Assembly (NCBI GenBank): GCA_003290165.1
Contig: QNQO01000456.1
Location: 186,001-250,000 of the forward strand
Length of the DNA stretch: 64,000 nucleotides
Direction of reading: 5' to 3'
Source of the DNA: Berberis thunbergii
Lineage: Eukaryota; Streptophyta; Magnoliopsida; Ranunculales; Berberidaceae
Shown here: positions 56,070-64,000 of the stretch, piece after piece
How the letters are laid out: each line of letters opens with the position of its first letter
Position numbering within the stretch: position 1 is the stretch's first letter
Made by a program: the position numbers and the translations under genes
Notes under the pieces: model-generated
The model's input: the letters and a program-made list of their open reading frames with translations, nothing else
The model's database searches: none
Told to the model about the DNA's origin: nothing

Positions 56070-59000
56070 ATGGCTGGCGGTGCCAATACTGCTCAGACAG
56101 GTTCTTTTGGAGCAGGAGTGACTGAGACAAATGCATCTCCACTGCCCGGGCTAAATACCACCCAGTGGCAGACACTTCTCCAAATGCTGGGCGGGTCAAA
56201 ATCCGCAACGACCGATAAGATGATTGGTAAGCCTTGGATTATTGATACGGGAGCTTCGAATCACATGACTGGCACGATTGGGGATCTCCGTGACTTAAGG
56301 GAGATTGCTCAATGTCCCGTGGGATTGCCAGATGGGAGTAGCGCTATCGCCACTAAAGAGGGGACGATCCTTCTTGACAGAAATTTCTGTTTGCAAAATG
56401 TTCTTTATGTGCCAGGGCTAACTTGCAATTTAATTTCTGTGTCGCAATTGACTGATCATTATAACTGTTTTGTCCAATTCACTAATGATCTGTGTGTTAT
56501 ACAGGACCGCATTTCGAGGATGTTGATTGGTGCGGGTGAACGACGCGATGGACTATATTACTTCTGGGGGCTGCCACAGGTTCACGCAATAAAGGCCAAT
56601 AGTGTGGTGTCTCTTGATCTATGGCACCAGCGACTGGGTCATCCATCTCTACAGGTAACAAAGTTAGTTCCCGAAGCAAGTCTTAGTGAAAAGAAAAATC
56701 GCTTGAATAAAAACTGTGACGTCTGCCAGAGGGCAAAACAAAGTAGAGATAAGTTTCCTATTAGTGAACATAAAGCTTCGACTATTTTTGAACTTATTCA
56801 CACTGATTTATGGGGACCTTATCGAACAACTTCTTCTTGTGGTGCTTCTTATTTTTTGACCATTGTTGATGATTTTTCCCGTGCTGTATGGATTTATTTA
56901 CTTGTTGATAAGAAAGAGGTCTCCCATACTCTTCAAATGTTTTTTTCGATGGTTAAGAGACAATTTGATAAAGAGGTAAAAATTTTGAGGAGTGATAACG
57001 GCACTGAATTCACTTGCCTGCGACAATATTTTCTTGATCATGGGATTGTTTTTCAAACGACCTGTGTGGGAACACCTCAACAAAATGGGCGGGTTGAACG
57101 GAAACACCAACATATTTTGAACGTAGCTCGGGCGGTGCGTTTTCAGGGCTCTCTTCCTATTACATTTTGGGGAGAATGTGTGTTGACGGCTAGATACTTG
57201 ATAAATAGGACTCCCTCCTTGGTCTTAAATGGGAAAACACCTTATAGTGTCTTGTATGGCAGCACACCCACTTACAATCACTTGCGCATTTTGGGGTCCT
57301 TGTGTTATGCGCATGTGAAGACGGGGGATAAGTTTGCCAGTAGAAGTCGAAGGTGCGTCTTTGTTGGGTACCCTTATGGAAAAAAGGGGCGGCGTTTGTA
57401 TGACTTGGAGACACGAGATTTCTTTGTTTCTCGTAATGTTGTATTCTCGGAATAAGTTTTTCCCTTTGCAGATAATTTTAATTTAGATCACGCTGGTCTG
57501 CCTAATATCGAGGCGGTTCAAGAGGACTTTGAGGAGACATCTATGCCTGTTTTGAGGGGGGGTGCCGATAAGTTTGTACAGCCGGATAGGACTGTTGGGC
57601 AGTCGGCATGTGCCGAGGAGTTTGTTCAGCCAAATAGAGCTGCTGGGCAGTCGGTGTGTGCGAGGATGGGGCAAATGCTGGTGCCGAGGCGTTTGTTCAG
57701 CCGGATGAGGCTGCTGGGCAGTCAGATGAGGCTGCTGGGCAGCCGGTTTGTGAAAACCAGGAGGACAACCCGGACGCAAGTCAGGAAGATGTGTTGGGCA
57801 GGGGTCAACGCAGAAAACAAGCCTCGATACGACTCCGCGATTATGTTACTCATACCATTCGGAAAATAAGTCCATCCATACCTCCTTCACCCGTACCACA
57901 ACATTCCTCAGGTACACCCTATCCTATAGCACATTATGTGAATTGTGATAATTTTTCTATGCGACATAGACATTTTCTTGCAGCCTTGACAGCAAATCGG
58001 GAACCTGTGTGCTATTTTGAGGCCGTGAAAGATAGCCGCTGGAGGGATGCTATGCGACGGGAAATTGAGGCTCTTGAGATTAATGAAACCTGGGTTGTAA
58101 CAGAATTGCCACCACGAAAGAAAGCTCTCGGATGCAAGTGGGTATACAAGATCAAGTATAACTCTGATGGTACCATTGAGCGATTGAAGGCTCGGCTGGT
58201 TATTCTTGGGAATCATCAAATTGAAGGAGTTGATTATACAGAGACATTTGCTCCAGTAGCTAAGATGGTTACAGTAAGGGTCTTTCTTGCTGTTGCGGCT
58301 GCCAAGAATTGGGAAGTCCATCAGATGGATGTTCATAATGCATTTCTACATGGTGACCTTACGGAGGAGGTATACATGAAATTACCACCCGGTTTTTAGG
58401 TGGGGACTTCTGAAAATGTGTGCAAGCTTAGGAAATCATTATATGGGCTGAAGCAGGCACCCCGATGCTGGTTTGCTAAACTGTCGACTGCTTTGAAGAA
58501 TTATGGTTTTCGGCAATCTTATTCAGATTATTCTTTGTTTACTCTACAAAGATGTGCGGTTCAGCTCAGTGTTCTTGTCTATGTCGACGACCTTATCATC
58601 TCTGGGTGTAATCCGGGGGATATACAGAAATTCAAGGGTTACCTCAGTGTGTTGTTTCCATATGAAAGATCTGGGTCCTTTAAAGTATTTCTTGGGGGTT
58701 GAAGTGGCACGTGGACCGGATGGTTTTGTGCTTTGTCAACGCAAATACGCGCTAGATATCATCTCTGAGGCCGGATTGCTAGGGGCAAGGCCCGCGGCGG
58801 TGCCATTGGAACAAAATCATCGACTCGCCTTGTCCAAGAGTCCAGAGCTCGCTGACCCGGAACCTTACCGTCGCTTGGTGGGACGGCTAATTTATTTGTG
58901 TTTCACTAGACCCGAATTATCTTATAGTGTTCATGTTTTATCTCAATTTATGCAACATCCTCGGGCGGACCAATGGGAAGCTGCTTTGCGGGTGGTTCGG

Positions 59001-59537
59001 TACTTAAAAGGTAATCCAGGTCAAGGTATACATTTGAGTAGTAAGTGTGACATGCAGTTACATGGGTGGTGTGACGCTGATTGGGCCGGATGCCCTTTGA
59101 CTCGGCGATCCCTCACTGGTTGGTTGGTGTTCCTTGGGAACTCGCCGGTATCTTGGAAGACAAAGAAGTAACATAAAGTATCCCGCTCCTCCGCAGAGGC
59201 GGAATATAGGTCTATGGCTATGACTACATGTGAGTTGAAATGGCTTAAAGCTATTTTAGCTAGCCTCGGGATGCCTCACACAGGTCCTATGTCTCTTCAT
59301 TCTGATAGTCAGGCGGCTCTCCATATATCTCAAAATCCCGTTTTTCATGAACGGACAAAACATATTGAGGTCGATTGTCACTTTGTCCGTGATGACATTG
59401 TTGCTGGACATATCAATCCCACATTTGTCCCATCCAATGAGCAACTCGCTGACATTTTCACAAAAGCATTGGGCAAACGACAATATGAGTATCTACTTTG
59501 CAAGTTGGGCATACGAGATCTCCATGCACCAACTTGA
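56070..59537 (+). pseudogene. Ty1/copia polyprotein remnant
   Basis: Order protease, integrase, reverse transcriptase, RNase H, as in copia. 56070-57455 is one open frame of 461 codons: protease PWIIDTGASNHMTG, pre-integrase LWHQRLGHPS, integrase core HTDLWGPY, DDFSR, RSDNGTEF and PQQNGRVERK. It ends at a TAA (57453) where the next residues still fit the family. A Gln/Pro-rich linker repeats FVQPxxxxGQS, followed by a frame change near 57670. Reverse transcriptase keeps [20 protein letters not shown], a stop at 58397, GLKQAPRCW and the catalytic YVDDLIISG, then a frame change near 58660. RNase H keeps GWCDADWAGCP, a stop at 59169, and SSAEAEYR. At least five lesions make it non-functional. 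No gag core is seen upstream. Confidence 0.92.
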
Positions 59538-59546
59538 GGGGGGTAT

Positions 59547-59767
59547 TGAGAATATATTGCGAATATTCTGATTGATTGGGAATATTTGTATTAGGAAGGT
59601 TGCTTATAGAGTCAATATTGTATAATAGTTTTAAGAAAATTAGCAGATTATATTGTGAATATTCTCACAATATTCTCTGAATTAGTTTGTATATAAACAG
59701 GAGATTGTGACTGAGAAAGGACACACAATACACACAAATCAATTCTTTTGTGTCTAATATTTTATCA
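59547..59767 (+). repeat. 3' LTR of the copia element
   Basis: Follows the polypurine tract GAGGGGGGTA; 221 bp from TGAGAATATATTGC to TTTTATCA, with a TATATAAACAGG promoter-like block inside. No matching 5' LTR was found between 54461 and 56069, so the 5' end is lost or rearranged. Confidence 0.75.
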
Positions 59768-59822
59768 AGATGTGTGTGATGATCAAAATGTAAATTATTT
59801 TACAAGCGTTTGAAAAACACAG

Positions 59823-60190
59823 CTAAATGTGTTCAACGAGGTCGGCTTTTAGATTTCTATGAGTTTTCTTTTCTTGCATTGTATGATAAACTGTGCCACA
59901 GATTCTACATGTACATTGATCTCTTATTTCTCTGCTTACAGTAATCATGATATCGTGGACTCCAAGTCCTAGCATGTTGGCGAAAGATTGCTTGACACAC
60001 TCGTAACACCCCAAATATGCGTTCTACATATATCCTTTATATCATCTTCATTCTAGCACCTGAGCATATAATTTCCTTTTCTCAGCGTAAGGTGTGGGAA
60101 TGATTTGCACTATTGCAGCAAACTTTAAATAAATTCCGTCCGCCAAGTGATAACCCATCTTATACTGATGACAATTAATAGTAAAATTTA
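59823..60190 (-). pseudogene. PIF/Harbinger transposase C-terminal remnant
   Basis: On the minus strand, in shifting frames: MGYHLADGIYLKFAAIVQII, PYAEKRKLYAQ, VERIFGVLR... CQAIFRQHARTW and finally KADLVEHI before a stop. These match the end of the DDE nuclease of PIF/Harbinger transposases (GYYLADGIYP, ERAFGVLQ..F.I.R.PAR.W, DLVEHIW). At least two frame changes and stops are present. It abuts the copia LTR, so the copia element may have landed in or beside it. Confidence 0.7.
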
Positions 60191-60227
60191 CTAGAGTTGC
60201 AGTGTAAGGAGAATACCATCAAACAAT

Positions 60228-60533
60228 CACTACACCAAATTAACATTTTTATAACAATTCAAAAATAGTAACACTTTTGAGCTATAACAATTTACAGAGC
60301 AATTTTACACATTTTCACAAACAAACTGATTCAATAATTGTATCACCAAAAATAGTATGGGCTTACAAGTGATGCTATTCATGGTGATCTAATTTGTTGT
60401 ATCAATTTTTTTGTAGCTATTTTTCATTTTGTTGACTAAATTTAGTTTTGACTTGAAATTGTTTGATGGATTGTAATAGCTAAAAAATATTACTGTTTTT
60501 TAAGTTGTTACAAATATGCCAATTTGATGGATG
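60228..60533. mobile_element. CACTA-type MITE, copy 2
   Basis: Starts CACTACACCAAATT and keeps the internal blocks of the copy at 32817-33125 (TTTACACATTTTCACAAACA, ATTCATGGTGATC, GACTAAATTTAGTTTTGA). The right end is worn (TTTGATGGATG in place of TTTGGTGTAGTG). Confidence 0.78.
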
Positions 60534-61754
60534 CAGGAGATCTAAAAAAAAAATGCTCAACTGGGCAAAAGGAAAAAAAATACAATACACAGTCTCGCTC
60601 GGTGGCCCATGGCTTGGATACAAGATTCATTGAAATTAAGTTGTTACAGAATGAATGAAAAGGAGAGAGGTTCCAAAAACTCCAATTTAGGACAGACTTT
60701 TATGATCACGCATCATGTGCCTGTGGTGGTGGCTTTCAATTCCCTGACCTGATGATTCACGTTGGTTTTGAAGGGGGATCGGACCAAATTCAATATTCTC
60801 TCACCCATAACTCCTTAGTCCTTACAAAGCCTTCTGCATCTAAAGAGAACCGCAAGTGGATTTAATTTGATACATTACGTGAAGATATTAAGAATTTTGA
60901 AAACACTATAGGGTGAACATTTTATAATATAGTATGTTGTGAGGCGATTTGATGCCTATTGTGTTTGTCATTATTGTATACGAGATAAGACAACTTATTA
61001 TCATTTGATTATAAGACATGTATTGATCAAAGAAAAGTTATTAATTACTTCTCATCAACGGAGAGTTGTTTTGACACGGGTAATACATAGGTGCATGCAT
61101 TCCACATGACCCATATAAAAAAATTTCGATTCATGTGCATATGTTTTTGAAATGTAGTGAAAGGAATTCATCATTACAGCAATGGGAGTATTTGGTTTTC
61201 GAGAGTGGAAGAGATTCATCATCACATGTGACTCGCCTTCACCCTTAAGTCCTTGCAAGTTTCTCTGCCAAAGAACCCTAACCATTTGGGGATTTAGCTC
61301 TCACAACCTAATTTTAATCCCAAAGCATTACTTTGGACCTGAGCGAAAAGTCACCCTTAATGGAGGTGAGGTTGTACTTAAAAATCACTTAATCCAACTC
61401 GACCCACAAATCTTGTGAATAGAAACCAAACTTTATTTTTTTTAATCAAAAGCAACCCTTGAATCTTTGCTTCACAAACATGGTCAGATTGGTCTGCCAT
61501 AAACAATAACCTTGTTGCAAATAAATTACAAATTGGACCAACACAGTGACACCCACCCCATGACATGTCATTCTCACCTTCAGTGAATATTTATACTCTT
61601 TTTAGGAAAGAAGAACCTCTCTCACACTCCAAACACTCAACTCTTCCTTTTTACACCCATCTCTCACTCATTTTGGCCTCCCTTTCTTACCTCCTGAGAG
61701 CACTACCACTTCCATGCAAGTTGCCCAAGAAAGAAGAAAGCTAGCTTGGTAGCC
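60534..61754 (+). promoter_or_regulatory. Intergenic region and presumed promoter of the GT47 gene
   Basis: No other gene is recognised. ATTTATACTC near 61589 is a possible TATA box about 165 bp before the ATG, and the CT-rich stretch at 61610-61690 looks like a plant 5' untranslated leader. No experimental support. Confidence 0.4.
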
Positions 61755-62400
61755 ATGACAACCATAAACTGTCCATCACCAATCTTTCTCTTCCCTCCTC
61801 CTCTTATGCTTCTCCTTCTATACTTCTCCCCCTTCAACATATACTACCATGTCCCCACAAGGACCAATACCAACTTCTCTCCTCCCTTCACTTTCTATGA
61901 ATATCCAATTTACAACCTCACCATCTCTTCCAATGAGGACTCTCCAAATCTCTCAAACTCCAATGGGTTCTCTCAAAATCTCACAAACTCCAGTGAGTTC
62001 ACTGAAAATCTCACAACCCCCAACACATCCTCTAATGAGGTCTCTCTAAATCTCACCACCCTAAACACCATCACAAATAACATCCTTTCATCTCCTTACA
62101 ATTCGAGCACTACTAGTAATAGAGTTGTACTCGCAGACACTCCTCATATCAAAGTAAGTAATAATCAAGTGTTATCTCATGATCAAGTCCACATGTTATA
62201 TATTTTGTGTTTTTTGTTTGAACTAATTTGATTTTACTATTTCAGAAAATCAAGAGTAGTTTGGACAAAATAGAAGAAGGCCTAGCAAGAGCTCGTGCTG
62301 CAATTCGAGAGGCAGTTCGTATGCGTAACTTTACATCAGACAAGGAAGAGGACTTCGTCCCCAGAGGACCAGTCTACAGAAACCCATATGCCTTTCATCA
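61755..62400 (+). CDS. GT47 exostosin-family glycosyltransferase, first two exons (gene continues past the window)
   Basis: Golgi type II membrane enzymes of this family transfer sugars in plant cell-wall polysaccharide synthesis. Exon 1, 61755-62153, encodes 133 residues: a short N-terminus, a hydrophobic anchor (FLFPPPLMLLLLYF), then a stem rich in Asn, Ser and Thr with repeated NL(S/T) units that are potential N-glycosylation sites. Exon 2, 62246-62400, encodes LDKIEEGLARARAAIREAV and PRGPVYRNPYAFHQ, the block that precedes the exostosin domain in this plant subfamily. Donors AAA|GTAAGT and CATCA|GTTAAG fit. The catalytic exons are not found before 64000, so the gene is cut by the window edge or lies beyond a long intron 2. 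The ATG at 61755 is the first ATG in this frame. Subfamily member and substrate cannot be told. Confidence 0.8.
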
Positions 62401-62640
62401 GTTAAGATCAAGAACACTCTGCAATTCATGTTTTTTTTTTTTTGGTTCATCTTTATCTTCATTCATTTCCAAATAAGCACATAAAGAAGTCACTCTTTAT
62501 GGAACTTTCCTCTAGCCCTGAATTCCACCATGGCACACTTTTTCGAACAAAAAAAAGAAAAAAAGGATAAAAAAAGGGATTGAGGGGGCTCATGTGCACT
62601 ATGCACAGACCCCCACATGTGCATCAATTCCAATCGCAAT

Positions 62641-63532
62641 CTAACGGTTCTCTTCTGTCTCCATTAAATTACTCTTTCCTCTGTCTCTCTCTAGATTTGT
62701 TTGAGAGACGGATCTGAAGCAGAACTCGATTCAACCAAACTTGGAAAATCTTCAGAGGAGCTCTTATACTCTTTTGCAAAGAATATTGCTTTTCTTCCCC
62801 AAGTCTTACGATGGGTCTCTCTGCAGATTGTTAACTTCACCAAGCTTTACACATGCAACCTGCCGTGTGCTACCCATAACTTATAGTTCCCCACAACAAT
62901 AAGCACAATAATCATTATCATCACTTTCTGGAAATTGTTTTTAGTCCTCCTAATGTGGAATTACATAACTTGAAATTTGATCTTCAATGGGCAAAATTAC
63001 ATTATTTTTCTATATCTTCTGCATTATGTTCTTTGAAGTGCTTCACATGGAGCAGCAATCTAGATTGAAATTCAAGAAGCTTTACCTTCTTCGATTAAAA
63101 CCGATCAAATTACACCTACATTCAACCAAAAGAGACCAAATCAGACTTATTGACAGAGTTTTGATCCCATTTGATTTTGTGAAATAAAGTTGAGTTTTGT
63201 AATTTATGGAGTGGAGGTACAAGTTAGAACTCCAGCAGATACCTTCACCTTCAGTTCCATAACTATGGTGTACACCAGACACTGAACTTGCAACCTCCTT
63301 TATTTCTTCCTAACATTTTTCCTGCAACTCTAGTCACCGAAAAAGCAAAGGACCCTCATATCTAACCCTCAGTGTCAATGATGATAAATACCATAGTGCA
63401 CATATCGAACAAACCTAGATTGTAAAAGAGTATAAGAGCTCCTCTGAAGATTTTCCAAGTTCTGCTTCAGATCCATCTCTCAAACAAACCTAGACAGAGA
63501 GTAATTTAATGGAGAGAGAGGAGAACCATTAC
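62641..63532. mobile_element. Inverted-repeat element in intron 2 of the GT47 gene
   Basis: Arms 62641-62777 and 63421-63532 are inverted copies with small gaps (GATCTGAAGCAGAACT, TTGGAAAATCTTCAGAGGAG and CTCTTATACTCTTTT in both), separated by about 640 bp. Arms of over 100 bp suggest a Mutator-type MITE, but no target duplication was found. No coding capacity recognised. Confidence 0.65.
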
Positions 63533-64000
63533 TTAATCTGGGTAACTGAAGCAGACCAGCCTGTTGTAATAAGTGCTTTTGCTGAATTCAGTGTTGCTGC
63601 ATGGGTACCGTCCTTTGTCACACAACTCTAGAATTTTGACCATTAATGGAAATCGTGCTCTACAATAGGTTTCAATTTAGGTTGAGATCTCGAGCAACCC
63701 AAGTCACTCAGTTTTTTGTGCAATTTTATAATGGGTCATGTAAGGCACGTGACAATGGGTACGATTTCCTTAATATTAGTCGGGTTGATTTTTTAAGTTT
63801 AGAATGTCTGTGCAATTGTTTTCTTTCATAAACTATCTATCTAATCAAATTAACCAAAAAAAAAAAAAAACATTTTTCTGTCTAGCTATTTGGGGCAAAG
63901 TAGATTGCCTGCAATTGCAATATATGGTTGGATAAATTGGTTTGTCGCATGTATGTAAAAATGTGCCTCATACTACCTGCTCGAGATTTGCTTACGAAAC
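63533..64000. other. Unassigned sequence at the window end, presumed GT47 intron
   Basis: Nothing recognised. No sequence fitting the next expected GT47 exon (SHIEM-like start) is seen. Confidence 0.35.

Overview
The window is nuclear DNA of a flowering plant, almost certainly a eudicot. It is AT-rich, its genes have short GT-AG introns plus a few very long ones, and most of the space is mobile-element debris (hAT, Tourist/PIF, CACTA and Mutator MITEs, a tRNA-derived SINE, Ty1/copia and Ty3/gypsy LTR elements). Species cannot be told from sequence alone.

Four host loci are supported. (1) 12524-4271, minus: a seven-exon NCL-type Na+/Ca2+ exchanger-like gene with two EF-hands (581 aa). (2) 29170-36905, plus: a three-exon CHX-type monovalent cation/H+ antiporter with two one-base frameshifts in exon 1 and a Gly in place of a conserved membrane Asp. 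(3) 42071-37808, minus: a second, diverged NCL-type gene (nine exons, 685 aa) with four EF-hands, apparently made by duplication of an exon pair, and one GC-AG intron. (4) 61755 to at least 62400, plus: the first two exons of a GT47 exostosin-family glycosyltransferase that continues past the window. The first three form a small cluster of cation-exchanger genes; CHX and the second NCL gene converge tail to tail about 900 bp apart.

Region by region: 1-4.2 kb intergenic with a hAT MITE, a Tourist-like MITE and simple repeats; 4.3-12.5 kb NCL gene 1; 12.5-18 kb repeats, including a 201-bp Mutator-like foldback element whose empty target is visible in a sister repeat; 18.2-27 kb a wrecked minus-strand Ty3/gypsy element (PR-RT-RH-INT order) whose 3' untranslated part carries a 163-bp tandem repeat and a SINE; 29.2-36.9 kb CHX, its two introns holding five mobile elements, one nested in another; 37.8-42.1 kb NCL gene 2; 44.2-54.5 kb a three-deep nest (small LTR element, then an Athila-like gypsy element in its LTR, then a Pack-MULE in that element's LTR) with captured cytochrome P450 and possible plastid glucose-6-phosphate isomerase fragments; 55.4-59.8 kb a broken Ty1/copia element; 59.8-60.5 kb a PIF/Harbinger transposase remnant and a CACTA MITE; 61.7 kb to the end the GT47 gene.

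The most notable points are the EF-hand duplication in NCL gene 2, the early decay of CHX, the Pack-MULE and its captured fragments, the foldback family with filled and empty sites, and the dimeric tandem repeat in the gypsy element. Exon borders were read by eye from splice consensus and family resemblance; no alignment or search was run.
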